From the NCBI GenBank assembly GCA_021442155.1, contig CM038217.1:143899643-143963642 (forward strand): a DNA stretch of 64,000 nucleotides, read 5' to 3'. How positions within the stretch are numbered: position 1 is the stretch's first letter; each line of letters opens with the position of its first letter. Made by a program: the position numbers and the translations under genes. The notes beneath the pieces are model-generated. The model made no database searches, was not told the DNA's origin, and worked only from the letters and a program-made list of their open reading frames with translations. Below are positions 35,690-46,869 of the stretch, piece by piece. This DNA comes from Cymbidium sinense. Taxonomy: Eukaryota > Streptophyta > Magnoliopsida > Asparagales > Orchidaceae.

Positions 35690-36690
35690 CTTTTCTGTGA
35701 TAACCTCCACTATATAGCATCAGACCCTCTCACAGCTCAGGTTCTCCCGATCTGGGGTTTAAGACTGGGGGTGTGGCATCCATTGGCTCTATTAGCGCCT
35801 TCTTTTCTTTGGTAGCCTCCACTGTATAACGGTCGAATCCTCTCATGGGCTCCAGTTCTCCCGATCTGGATTTCAATGACCGGTTAAGCTGACAATTTAG
35901 GCTCCGGTGTCTCCACTTTCTTCTCTTTGGTAGCCTCCACTAGTATAATGATCGACCCCTCTTGCAGGCTCAGTTTCTCCCGATCTGGTTTCCAATGACT
36001 GGTTAGTAGCATCCCAATTGCTCCAGGTGTGCTTGTCTTCTTCTCTTTGATAGCCTCCACGAGTATAGCGGTGACCCTCTCAGCTCCCGGATCTCTCCTC
36101 GATCTGCATTTTAATTGACTGGTGAGCGCGGCATCCAATTCGGGCTCAGTGTGCTTCCACTTTCTTCTCTTTGGTAGCCTCCACTAACCTATAGCGGTGC
36201 CGACCCCTCTCGCAGGCTCCAGTTCTTCCAATTCTCGGGGTTTTCAACTGACATGGTTAAGCAAGCCTGCAGAACTCGTGTGCTTACGCTTTCTTCTCTT
36301 TGGTAGCCTCCACAAACACAGATAATTGTGATCCCTCGTAGGCTCCAGGTTCTCCCAGATCCGAGGTTTCAAGACTGTTGGGTGCACATCCAATTAGCTC
36401 TAGTGTGCTTCCACCTTCTTCTACTTAGTAGCCTACACTAACATGTATAACGGTGTCGACCCCTCTCGCAGGCTCCAGTTCTCCCCGATCTCAAGATTAT
36501 CAACTAACTTTGGTTAGCGGCGCATCTAATTTAGGCTCCAATGCTTATGCTTTCTTCTCTTTGGTAGCCTCCACTAACATATAGTGGACCCTCTCAGAGC
36601 TTCAATTCTCTCCGATCTGGGGTTTCCAACGACACGTTAAAGCGTGCATCCTGATTTCAAGATCCAATGTACTTCCAATTCTGAAGAATA
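35690..36690. repeat. Tandem array of ~123-bp units beside the 3' LTR
   Basis: Eight copies are marked by TTCTCTTTGGTAGCCTCCAC (box at 35703, 35813, 35931, 36051, 36175, 36304, 36428, 36565). Each also has CTCGCAGGCTCCAGTTCTCC and CGATCTGGGGTTT. Period is 110-137 bp owing to indels. Tandem repeats in this region are a known trait of Tat-lineage elements. The frame at 35884-36138 (minus) is only a reading of this repeat. Confidence 0.92.
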
Positions 36691-36719
36691 TTTCTATGGG
36701 TGAGCATCTTCTCACAGGT

Positions 36720-37685
36720 ATCACAATGTCCTAAGATTCTCAAGCAAAGCTTGCACAAGATGATGGGTTGCATAAGCATCAAGGGACGGCGAGATCCAAT
36801 GATGTAACGCTAAGTATCAGTAGTGATACTTTGATAATCTTCAAAAAGAAGTTTTATTTTCCAAAAGATTTAGTGCTATTCCTCCTGAGAGATCACAGCG
36901 AGGTGTACTTTAATATTTATGAGATAAGCTTGCGGATCTTCGATTTCCTTTGGCTCCTGAGCTGATCGTTATTTTATCGTCATTTGAGATTTGTTTATCT
37001 CAATTTTCTTCTCAAGCTATGACAATCATTATAGGGTTGATTATTTTCTTTAGAATGTGTAATGCGACGCTTACTCCAGAGGTTTTGACGAAGATGTGTA
37101 AATTCACTTGTGATGTGCATGGTTGAATTTCTTGTAGAAGTAAATGGTTGGATTTTCATACAAAAGATCCTCCAATAAATTGGACAAATAGATTCTTCTT
37201 TATAAAAAATGAGTGGGGACTTCTTGAAAAGTGGGAAAAATTGAAAGAAATATCCTCCTCCAAGTAAGCGAAGAAGATATATTGAAGGCTCTTAATATTG
37301 AAAGTCGAAGATCTTCGATATGAGATCCGCTATATTAATCAATATGTGAAGGAAGAATCCTTATTCAAAGTTGGTCTTTCAATTCAAATTGGGAGATCAC
37401 ATGCTCTTATGTTGAAGAAGTCTGATAAGGGTAAAGAGATCTAATCCCGTTCCTGCAGTATCCTCCAAACGACCAATAGGAGAATTTGTGCTAATTCTTT
37501 CCAAGAGAAAAAAGTCGGACAACCCATATGTCAAGTCCTCTAATAAGAACTGTGAAATGAGCCAGTAAAAAATTTCTATTCTGGAAGAAGTGTTAAATGT
37601 TAAATCACAATGGGCTCCAACGTGTCAAGAGTTGGTAAGAAATCTTCATTCTTTTAAATTTTCTTTCTCTTTTCTTTCCCTATCT

Positions 37686-37780
<95 letters not shown>

Positions 37781-38465
37781 ATTTATTTTCAAATATTGAA
37801 GAAGACGAGTATTGATCTTGAAATAGATGATACCTTGAAGGTATGGAATACTGAGTTCATGAAGATCAAATATCTCCATGGTGAATATAAGCGACGATAT
37901 GAGTTTAAGGTTAAAGAAGTTATAGCCTTAGAGGATCAATTAGCCGAGTGCAGGACTGAATTGTCGACTATGGCGACTTCCTTTTTATTTCAGCATCAGG
38001 AGGTTGATAGGACTGGGATGAGCTAGTGGATGCTCAAGCTGAAATAAATCAGAATACGAAGACCTTAGAAGCCTCCAATACTAAGATACAGATTTTAGAG
38101 GCAGAGAACAAGACATTACTAACACAGATCTTGGAGAAAGAGAATATAGAAGTTGACTCCAACTTGAACATTATAGAGAGCTTCAAAAATTTCATAGCCT
38201 TCAAGAGTATAATTCAGGATCGAGTTTAGGAAGCTCGTGATCATATCTATGATATTGAGGTAAAGGATCTAGAACGTCATCTTCTTAAAGAAGGTTTTCT
38301 TCGTGGTTTTGAAAGGGACCCGTCTGGTTCATCGCAAGACAAGTGCATATATTGAAGGCCTTTCACCTAGTCAAGTTTCTAAAGATTCATCTCCTTGGGA
38401 TGACTCAGAGAGCGCTTTTTCCTCATTTTCTAGTGATAATAGTGAAGATGTGGATGTTGTTTAAT
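36720..38465 (+). pseudogene. Antisense ORF of the Tat-type element (putative gypsy-type transposon domain plus coiled coil)
   Basis: This ORF runs opposite to gag-pol, between integrase and the 3' LTR. The N-terminal part (about 36830-37260) reads, across frames, LPPERS, LRFPLAPELIVILSSFEICL, FFRMCNATLTPEV and NWTNRFFFIKNEW. These resemble the Pfam 'putative gypsy type transposon' region of plant antisense ORFs (recalled, not searched). The C-terminal part (37796-38229) is charged with regular Leu/Ile spacing (KVKEVIALEDQLAECRTEL; IQILEAENKTLLTQILEKEN), suggesting coiled coil. It ends in a Ser/Asp/Glu-rich tail. Stops, frameshifts and a (TA)45 run at 37688-37777 break it. Such antisense ORFs occur in several Tat-lineage elements; their function is not known. 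Confidence 0.7.
37688..37777. repeat. (TA)n microsatellite inside the antisense ORF
   Basis: About 45 TA units; an intron-like or post-insertion expansion that interrupts the reading frame. Confidence 0.95.
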
Positions 38466-38606
38466 TATATTTTTATTTTATTTGTATTTCAATTTGAGAT
38501 CTTCTTAGTAGATGACATATGATCACATTTATGTATGTGTTATAATGCTTTGAAATTTTATTTTAGAATAAAGTGGTTGATGTTTAAACTTATTTAGGCT
38601 ATATAT

Positions 38607-38948
38607 CAGAAAGTTGTTTGATGACGTTAGCCTGTATATTTTCAGAGAAAATCCAACAAGGATTTCCAACCCATTCGAGGTTGTTTGTTTGAGTTTTGCT
38701 CAATGATATTAACCTGTGTGGAGTATGTATGGAGTTTTAACCTATCCAAGATTATTTGTCAAAGTCTTTGCTCGATGACGTTAACCTGTGTGGAGTAGGT
38801 GCGAAGTTTTGACCTATCTGAGATTGTTTGTCAGAGTCTTCTCTCGATGACGTTAACCTGTGTGGAGTAGGTGTGAAATTTTGACATATCCGAGGTTATT
38901 TGTTAGAGTCTTCACTCGATGACATTAACATGTATGGAGTGGGTCTAA
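38607..38948 (+). repeat. Tandem array of ~73-bp units between antisense ORF and integrase
   Basis: Five copies are marked by GATGACGTTAACCTGTGTGG (near 38620, 38702, 38773, 38846, 38918). Each is followed by GTAGGTGTGAAGTTTTGACC, TATCCGAGGTTGTTTGTC and AGAGTCTTCGCTC. The array at 7880-8735 is built from the same unit on the opposite strand. Confidence 0.92.
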
Positions 38949-39084
38949 TCAAAACCACTTAGGGTCAATTTTTTTCTTATTATTACTATTATTTTGATTT
39001 ATCATTTTTTTCAAACAAAAATATGAAACATCAAAATATAGAGTTCAATTTGAATGTTATATAGTAAATTCATTGATATTATCT

Positions 39085-40135
39085 TCATAGGTTCTCAGCA
39101 TTCCAAGTGCGCGGAAGAGTTTTTTCCTCTAAATCCTTGAGTTTGAAAGTTCTTGGTTTAACCACAGCAACCACCACATAAGGTCCTTCCCAAAGAGGTG
39201 AAAGTTTGTTACGTTGTGATTCTTTTCTCGTAGATACTAAACTTTGTAGAACTTGATCTCCAATGTTGATGGGTCTGGGCTTCACTCTCTGATTGAAGTG
39301 ATGTGCAATCCATTGATGATAGGCAACATTTTTGATTGAAGCTACTTCCCTTATTTCAGGCAATAAATTCAAATGATATCAAAGTTTTTCTTCATTATTT
39401 ATTGCATCAAAAATCTGGATCTTAGGATTGGGGATACCGATGTCAACTAGAATAATCACCTCCATCCCAAAACACAAATTATAAGGTCTCTCACCAGTTG
39501 GTGTTCTTGTAGTTGTTCGGTAAGCTCATAATACATTAGGGAGTTTGTCCACCCATTGCCCCCCAGCCTTATCCAAACGTGTCTTCAAGCCTTTTAGAAT
39601 TGTTTGATTCATGACTTCAATTTACCATTTGTTTGGGGGTGTGCTACACCTGTATGAACCAATTGAATGAGTAAATTTTTGCAGAAGGATGTGAATTATT
39701 TTTTCGTGAAAGTCACGTTATCTATTATAATTTTAGCTGGGATTCCAAAATGACAAATAATATTTTTCCAAATAAATTATTTAGCATTGACTTTTGTGAT
39801 TTTTGCTAATGGTTCTGCCTCAACCCATTTAGTGAAGTAACCTATTGCCATAATGATGAATTTTCGTTGTCCATTTGCAATAGGGAGTGGTCCCATAATA
39901 TCTATTCCCCATTGAGTGAAAGGCCAAGGGCTCTGAAAAGATAAAAGTTTGATCAGTGGAATGTGGTTGAGATATTAGAATGCATCTGATAGTTGTTACA
40001 CTTTTTTACAAAACCTAATACATCACTTTTTATTGTAGGCTAGTAAAACCCTTGTCTCAAGATTTTGTGGGCGAGTGCTCTACCTCCCAAGTGTTCACCA
40101 CAAATACCTGAATGGACTTCTCAAAGTACATACTT
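39085..40135 (-). pseudogene. gypsy integrase remnant
   Basis: In minus-strand order the integrase parts are visible across frames. They are an HHCC-type zinc region (HSGICGEHLGGRALAHKILR then CNNYQ, about 40110-39990), core Asp in WGIDIMGPL, second Asp in IIIDN, and catalytic Glu in IEVMNQTILKGLK (after a one-base deletion near 39630). The C-terminal frame 39372-39085 reads NLLPEIREVASIKNVAYHQW, RPINIGDQVL, LSPLWEGPYVV and LPRTWNAENL, typical of Tat integrase ends. Several stops and frameshifts make it non-functional. Confidence 0.88.
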
Positions 40136-40463
40136 TGCTTCGGATGGTGGCAGACATTTGAGATATGGTCCTGTGAATGATCATTTGTAATTTCACCCAT
40201 AATCAAGTTGTTGTCTTAACACGGATGGTGACAACTAGATCTTCTGGTAGAGCTCCATCACGTAAAAAGGCAAATATTAGATCTATCCAAGAAATTTGCC
40301 TTGATTCATCAATGGACTGTACTTCCCAAGGTCCTTGTATGCTCATAAAATGAATATACTTTCTCTTGTAAATGTCAGAAGATGTTGAAGTAGCAAGCTT
40401 TGAAAGAGCATCAACTCTAGCATTTTGATTTCTCGAAATGTGAATGATATGATATTTACTTAT

Positions 40464-41000
40464 TTAAGATAGAAGAGACTTCACTATATGAAGGTATTGT
40501 GTCAGATGATAATTATGAGTGTTGAAATCCCCTTCAACTTGGGAAGCTACAAGTTGCAAATCAGTATAAATTATAAGATTTTGAACTTCACAATCAATAG
40601 CTAATTTTAGTCCTGCTACTAAAGCTTCGTATTCTACAACATTGTTATTAGTCACAAACTTTAAATGTAGTCCATATTCAAGGACATCCTATTGAGGATA
40701 AATGAGTAAAATTTCTGCTCCAACACCAGAGTTTCCAAATGCTCCATCAATAAATAAAGTCCAATGTTGCGATATTGAATGAGAAGAATTTATTTTAATA
40801 AAATCTAGGATGGTGCATTCAACAATAAAATCTGCTAATACTTGAGATTTGATATCTAGTCTAGGCAAAAAGTGAATATCAAATTCTCCCAATTCAATTG
40901 ACCATTTAACTAATATGCTAGAACCTTCTGGGTTTGGAGGATAGTTTTGAGTGAAAGTTGTGTATAAACGCCGATAGAGTGAGCTTGAAAATATGGACAT
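40464..41000 (-). pseudogene. gypsy RNase H remnant
   Basis: WTLFIDGAFGNSGVGAEILL provides the first catalytic Asp, NNVVEYEALVAGLKLAID the Glu and LIIYTDLQLVASQV the next Asp, in two frames. Upstream, VKWSIELGEFDIHFLPR and VLADFIVE are the RT-RNase H connection. The order and text are typical of Tat-lineage elements. Confidence 0.88.
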
Positions 41001-41559
41001 AACTTTCTTGCCGAGAACACCAATGCTAAAGCAGTTTTATCTGCTAAAGGATAACGTCCTTCTATGTCAAATAGAATTTTACTAATGTAATATATTAGTC
41101 ATTGCCCCCCAGCCTCCTCACGGACCAATACTGAGTTTATTGCATGATGCGAGATAGCAAAATATAAATAAAGAATTTCTAGGATTGGCTTTGATAACAA
41201 TGGTGGTGAGGATAAATATTTTTTGAGTTGCTTGAATGCAGTTTGACATTCATCAGTCTATTGAAAACCATTATTTTGAGCACTCTTGAGTATTCTAAAG
41301 AACGGAAGTATTTATCTCCTATTCAGGCCACGAATCGTGATAAGGCCACCATCCTCCCGTTTAAGCGTTGCACCTCCTTTATACTCTTTGGGGGCACCAT
41401 ATCTTGTATAGCCTTAATCGTTTATAGTTAGGCTCAATCCCTCGATGAGTGACCATAAATCATAAAAAAATTTCAGATATAACTCCGAAAGCACATTTGG
41501 AGGGATTTAAATATATATTATACTATCGAAGAAGCTTGAAACATTGCTCAAAATCATTG

Positions 41560-42200
41560 AGGTGTGTTATCCTTTCATACTTTTAACCAACATATCATCA
41601 ACATACACTTCCATAGTATGACCAAGAAGAGTTTTGAAAACTTTATTCATTTGGTGTTGATACGTGGCTCCTACATTTTTCAATCTAAATGACATTACTC
41701 GATAACAATATAACCCTTTATTAGTTTGGAAAGCAGTGGCTTCTTCATAATATGGATTCATCTTTATTTAAATATATCCAGAGTAAGCATCCATAAAACT
41801 GAGCATTTGATTACCTGAAGTGGCATCGACCAACTGGTCTATGTGCGAAAGAGAAAAACTGTCATTTGGGCAAGCTTTATTAAGATCAGCGTAATCAACG
41901 CACATTCTCCATGCCCCAGTAGTCTTTTCACCAAGATAACGTTTGCTAACCAAATAGGATAATCCACTTGTATGAATCCTGCGTCCAAAAGCTTATCAAC
42001 TTTTTGTTCAATTATTTGTAGATGATCTGGAGTGAAGTTTCTTTTCTTCTGAATGATGGGCTTGAATGCTAAGTTAATTTTGAGGGAATGAGATATTACC
42101 CCAGGATCAATTTTTGGCATATCTCTTGGACTCTAAGCAAAAATATCCTAGTTTTGAATTAAAAAATTGGTGTACTTCTTTCTTTCATCTCAAAGAGCAA
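41560..42200 (-). pseudogene. gypsy reverse transcriptase remnant
   Basis: Conserved RT blocks appear in order: WRMCVDYADLNKACPNDSF, IDQLVDATSG, LSFMDAYSGYI, YCYRVMSFRLKNVGATYQ, and the catalytic YVDDMLVKS near 41600. The N-terminal part (42120-41990) reads KKRNFTPDHLQIIEQKVDKL. At least two frameshifts or stops separate the blocks, so no active enzyme is encoded. Confidence 0.93.
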
Positions 42201-42559
42201 TGAACCTACTTGCACTATTTTTTAGAGATATTCTTCTGATAAAGGGTTGCTAATCAACTCTTCAATTGGTGACGCTCTCTGGAGTGTTTCTTCATCTCCT
42301 AAATCAAAATTTTTGATGCTTAATGTTACTGAGGGCTGTGGTCGGGCTTGCCTTAAGTAATAGGTTTGTGCTATCTGGTATCACGAACCTCTATTCCATT
42401 AGAGGTTGGAAATTTTATTTTCAGATGAGGTATGAAAGCGATAGCGCCAAAAATTGATTGCTAGGGTCTTCCGAAGATAACATTATAGGCTGATTCTGAT
42501 TTAACTACCATAAATTAAATCAAATGTGTGGCTTGTTTAGAATTCCCCAAGAGTGACTG

Positions 42560-42740
42560 GGAGTGTTATTATTCCTTCTACCCTTACCTATCAATTGTCA
42601 AAGCCATATAACGACCCAACAACTGGTTGGAGTTTTTCTTTTACAAGATCCAATTTTAAGAATGGCGAGTAGAATAATACATCGACAGAGCTACCATTGT
42701 CAACCAAAATTCTTTTAACATTATAGCAAGGATCTTCAAT
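42560..42740 (-). pseudogene. gypsy aspartic protease remnant
   Basis: The minus strand reads VKRILVDNGSSVDVLFYSPF, the protease active-site region. The VDxGSS.DIL form is characteristic of Tat-lineage elements. The surrounding frame is broken. Confidence 0.8.
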
Positions 42741-42999
42741 CCCCGCATTGATAATTAAGGATCTTGATGTGGAGTTTGTATCCCTTCAAAGTCAGAATCA
42801 TCAAATACGATAGACTGATCAATTCGTGACCTCTTCATTCTAGGCTCTTCCGGTGTAGTGAGTAGAACTTGAAAAGAAAATTATGGTCCTCCAATGATAG
42901 TTTCGATTTCTCCGACTATTTGCCAATCTTTTTGCGATTGTCTTGGTTGTTGTCTTGGTTGGGGTTGGTTTTGCCCTCTCACAAGATTAATATTATTTC

Positions 43000-44000
43000 T
43001 TTATTGATTTTGAACAACTTTTTGATTTCTTCCTTTAGATGTCTACAAGCCTTTGTGGTATGTCCGTATCCTCGATGAAATTAACAATACTGATCCTGAT
43101 TTTTGGTGTTCGACCTTAGGGGATTAGGCCATTTGATATTATTTTCATTCTGAATAGCCATTAAAATGTTCGTGTGAGAGGCATTTAAGGGTGTATATTC
43201 TTTTTAAGGGTGAGGCTTATGCGATGATTGGGCAGGCTTAGGAGGCAGGCTATGAAACTTCCGATGATCATGCTTTTTTGTTAAGATACATGAAGACTGT
43301 CATTTGTGTCTCCTTTATGCTTCTTAGAAGAATGTTTAAATTGCTTCTTATGGGCATTGATGGCCTCATCTGCCATGATCTATGCCTCTACTCTCCGTAT
43401 GAGGCCTCCATAAGAAGGAACTGTTTCTCTCATCAATCATGAGTAGAAAGGTCCAGCCTTAAGCCTCCTAGAAAAATACATCGTAACAATTCAGGGTCTA
43501 CTCCTGGAATTTATCAAGCTTCACTTGAGAATCTTTGAATATACTTTTAGTATTTCTCCTTCATTTTGATGTGTTCCAGAAAGGTAAGATGGATCTTTAA
43601 TGGTTCATCGATTTGAAATGAATTGTTCGACAAAGATTTTTGCCAAATGAGAGAAGTTGAGAATGCTCCCCTAAGGGAGGGAATAGAACCACGTACGAGC
43701 TTGTCCTTTGAGAGTAACCAGAAAAACTTGATAGAGTAAAGCATCAGAGACTTGTTGGCTATGCATAATAGTCCTATAATGATCGATGTGCTTATAAGGA
43801 TCAGAAGTCTCATCGTAAGGCTCCATGTTAGGTAGTTTAAACCCCATTGGGATGGGTTGCTGAAAAACTGAATCATGTAAAAGAGAAGATTCTTGAATGC
43901 TCCGATAATGAATGAATTGTCTATCTCTTTGAGAAAATTCTTCTTAGACTAGATGCTGCAACTCAATTTTAATGACTTCACGTGATGTTCCCATAAAACG
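43000..44000 (-). pseudogene. gypsy gag remnant with CCHC-like knuckle
   Basis: Across frames on the minus strand: DPYKHIDHYRTIMHSQQVSD, FLVTLKGQARTWFYSLP and IFVEQFISNR form the gag core (about 43840-43600). FHRGYGHTTKACRHLKEEI (about 43090-43030) is the nucleocapsid knuckle. Part lies in the open frame 43876-43547. Stops and a frameshift are present. Confidence 0.85.
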
Positions 44001-44379
44001 GGGCTGATTCAACCCCAACAAAGAGGCTGGGGGATTGAAGGTTGGTCGGATGGCATAAGAATGTGAGTTGAACTAGCAGTATCATTAAATCCATATTAGA
44101 ATGATGTTCATAGGGAGTTTCTGCATGATCATGAGGAGTTCTTCATTAGTTTCTCCAACAAAATCAACTCTATCTTGTTATCAGTATCGTTGATTTGCAC
44201 GAAGTTATGATGCTCTTCTCGGTTGTCCAGCTCCTAGTAAATGCTGAAGGATTTGAGCCTGTTGTTCCTCCATTCTTCTCATACGCTCCTCAAAGGTATG
44301 AAGTGTTTCACTTGGTTGGTGGTTTTGATCTTGTTGGAAAACTTGGTTGTATGACATGATGAAGTAATGAGAATCAATT

Positions 44380-44399
44380 TCCCATAAATGATGTCAAAC
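44380..44399 (-). other. Primer-binding site of the Tat-type element
   Basis: The base stretch right after the 5' LTR reads TTTGACATCATTTATGGGAA on the minus strand. It matches the Tat-lineage site TTTGGCGCCGTCTGTGGGAA (recalled) except for six changes, all of them transitions (G to A or C to T). These are consistent with methylated-cytosine decay. Confidence 0.6.
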
Positions 44400-45237
44400 T
44401 GTTGCGTGTTAGAAAACTTATAGCGGTAGAATAAAACTTCACACCTTAGCTTCATTGGGAAATCCAGCATGCACACAAATAGTTGAAAAGAGGATAAGAA
44501 ACTCTAGAATTTTTATGTGAAAATACCCTAGGAAGAGGGTAAAAAATCAGGGGGCCTAGCCTAGTAAAGATGCTTTATTATATATGTGCTTTGGAGTACA
44601 GAGTTTAAGTCATCCCGATAACGAGATTACAAGATTACATGTAAAAATTTTATAATGAGAATTCCAGAATCAAGTTACAACAGCTATGCAGTGGTAGTTG
44701 GACTGTAATAGTTATTGACGGCAGTCGGCGATGATAATTGACGGCGATGGACGATAATAATGGTGATGACGAACTTCAAACTTCTAGCTCTCTCCCAGCT
44801 TTCTCCTAAGTTCGCCTCTAGCTCCTTCCCTCCTTCATGACAAGAATGGGGTCCTATTTATAGAATTTTGAGAGGAAATTTTGGTCATTGTAGTCAAAAT
44901 CCCAAAACACTCCATCGGACGGTGTATATCAATTCATTTGATCACAGATAGCTTTTTGGTGATTTGACCATTCAAATGATATACAATTTGAGTGATCTTA
45001 GGCTCGTTGGATTCATTTCGTCAAGCCGCTCGATTTAACTATAAGCACATCAAATTTGGAAGTCATTTGATCATCAAATTAGTGTCTCGAAGTTTTCATA
45101 TGTAGCTTTTAGGCTTGGCTCATTTTTGTGACGATACAGTATTATTGGACTCATCTCATTGAGTCATTGAATTTGATTGAATATATGCTTTAACTTAAAA
45201 TTCATGCCTGATTTATAAATTTTAGAGGGATATATCA
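44400..45237 (-). repeat. 5' LTR of the Tat-type element
   Basis: On the plus strand it begins TGTTGCGTGTTAGAAAACTT and ends TTAGAGGGATATATCA. In element orientation it has a TATA box (TTCTATAAATAGGA, near 44855) and a following CATTCTTGTCATGAAGG leader. A CGCCG/CATC-rich segment, TACTCCAAAGCACATATATA and a GGTATTTTCACATAAAAATT region follow. This layout is the same as in the host LTR family, so the two families are related. Confidence 0.92.
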
Positions 45238-45963
45238 CATGTATTTACAAGAAATATCATTCCAGTAATCTATAAATAACCCTCATTCTTCACATGGGGA
45301 TCAATGGAGAGGTGAGCTCTACTTGAAGAACTCAAAGCATAATTACCACCGCCAATCATCATGATCATACTACCGCCAACCCACCATCGCCATCATTTGA
45401 CGCCATATTGTTTGTCATGGCTGCCATTCTTATCACCACCGCCAATACCATCATTCATTGTCATCAATCACCGCCACCATTGTTGATCACCGCTTGCCGC
45501 TAGTCACCACCGACTTCCACCGCTAGCCACCATCGGCATTGCCGCTGATCCACCGCCATCGCCGGATAATCTACCACCACCAATACCATCATCGTGTCAC
45601 AGACATTATTGTTGGTGACGCCGCTTAGTCATTAATTTTATCACACAACCCAATATCGTTGATTGCTTTATATACCCATTATCGCTTATTATTGTTGTAA
45701 TGCCGACTACCACTCAATCAAGCCTTCATCTCGAGTGAAACTCGAAAACCTACTTTTGTAAGTCTCTAACTTTGAGACAGGAAAATAATTAAATAAATAA
45801 TATGGAAATTATTTCTAAGTGGACTATGCCCCATGATTTTTCTCTTCTTGAGTTTTCCACATAAAAATCCTAGTGTCTCTCAAAGTCCTCATGTGTATGC
45901 AGAACCTTCGTACGATACTAAGACATCAAATTTTTTTGCTCTACCGACCCGAATCTTCATGCA
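45238..45963 (+). repeat. LTR 1, right half
   Basis: It continues the 33610-34001 sequence after the nested element: CATGTATTTACA, TATA box TCTATAAATAACC (45281-45293), CACATGGGG leader, CACCGCCA-rich segment (45345-45600), TTTTCCACATAAAAATCC, and the terminus CTACCGACCCGAATCTTCATGCA. The first five bases are the second copy of the target duplication. Confidence 0.82.
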
Positions 45964-45981
45964 CAAAATAATAATAATAAT

Positions 45982-46869
45982 TAATATGATACTTAAAATA
46001 CCACTAGTCGAAGTACGAATCTTGATGTCAAAAGCAAGTTGATCCTAAATTGAAACTGGTCGAGATCAAGCACTTAAAATATCATTGGAAACTTTGGGAT
46101 ATCAATTAAATTACTAAATAGCTCTTAAACATGAAGTGTTTATAGTCAAATCGAGCGTCTCGACGAGCCGGATCTAATAAGCCTAAGATCTCATAATTCA
46201 CTTCATTTGAGCATTCAAATACTTAAAATATATCAAATGATCAAAGGAATCATTTTGAGTCTGATGGAGTGGTTCGGGTTTTGCATGTATCTGTAAGCTA
46301 CCCTCCAATCGCCCCTCATTCTTCACATGAGGATACCAAGAAAGAGGAGAATTAAAATCCTCCAAGCATAACTGTTTACCACTCAACGGCATACCACCCC
46401 ATTATGCTAACCACCGCCGGCCGCTGCGCCGCCACCACCGGTCTCGCCATCATAATTCGCTGCCGGTCATCACTAATTAACCATCGCCGTCATCGCCACC
46501 ACCACGCCACCGCCACCATACTATCGTCACCGCTGGCCAATTATCGCTGACCATTCGCTAAAACTCACGATTTAATTTCATCGCCGCTGGTTCAATCACC
46601 CACCGTTTCATCTTCATCTACTACCACTAGAATCAGAAAAAGTGACTATATATTGTTGTCTCGATTTGAGATTCTCATTGTAACTTCTCATATACAACTG
46701 TAATCCAGACGAAAAACTCATAAAATAAATACATAGTGGAAGATTTTATCAGCCGGTTTCTTTTGATACGAAAATTTGAGTTCTCTATTAATTCTTCAAC
46801 ATTGTGCTTTGGATTTAAATAAAAAAGGTAAACTTTATTCTACCACAACTGATTTTCTAATACGCAACA
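45982..46869 (+). repeat. LTR 2 of the same family
   Basis: It starts TAATATGATACTTAAAATACC and ends GATTTTCTAATACGCAACA. It is flanked by ATAAT (45977-45981) and ACAAT (46870-46874), a likely 5-bp duplication with one change. It contains the shared boxes AGCACTTAAAATATCATTGG, GTGTTTATAGTCAAATCGAG, CCTCATTCTTCACATGAGG and a CGCCACCACC-rich region (46410-46550). Confidence 0.78.

Larger units (their letters stand above)
34002..45237 (-). mobile_element. Ty3/gypsy LTR retrotransposon, Tat lineage, nested in LTR 1
   Basis: An 11.2-kb minus-strand element is framed by two related LTRs (34002-34803 and 44400-45237) and by CGTGT / CATGT, a 5-bp target duplication with one change. In element order it carries: 5' LTR, primer-binding site, gag, protease, reverse transcriptase, RNase H, integrase, a tandem array, an opposite-strand ORF, a second tandem array, polypurine tract and 3' LTR. 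Pol order RT-RH-IN defines Ty3/gypsy. The VDNGSS protease, YVDDMLVKS in RT, the extra antisense ORF and 3' arrays point to the Tat lineage. All frames are broken by stops and frameshifts, so it is inactive. Confidence 0.93.

Noticed and set aside
35884..36138. Minus-strand frame of 84 codons
   Set aside because: It is a reading through two units of the 123-bp tandem array, visible as an internal repeat in the translation.
35690..36690. CRISPR-like array
   Set aside because: Units are long, degenerate and contiguous with no unique spacers, in a plant retrotransposon.
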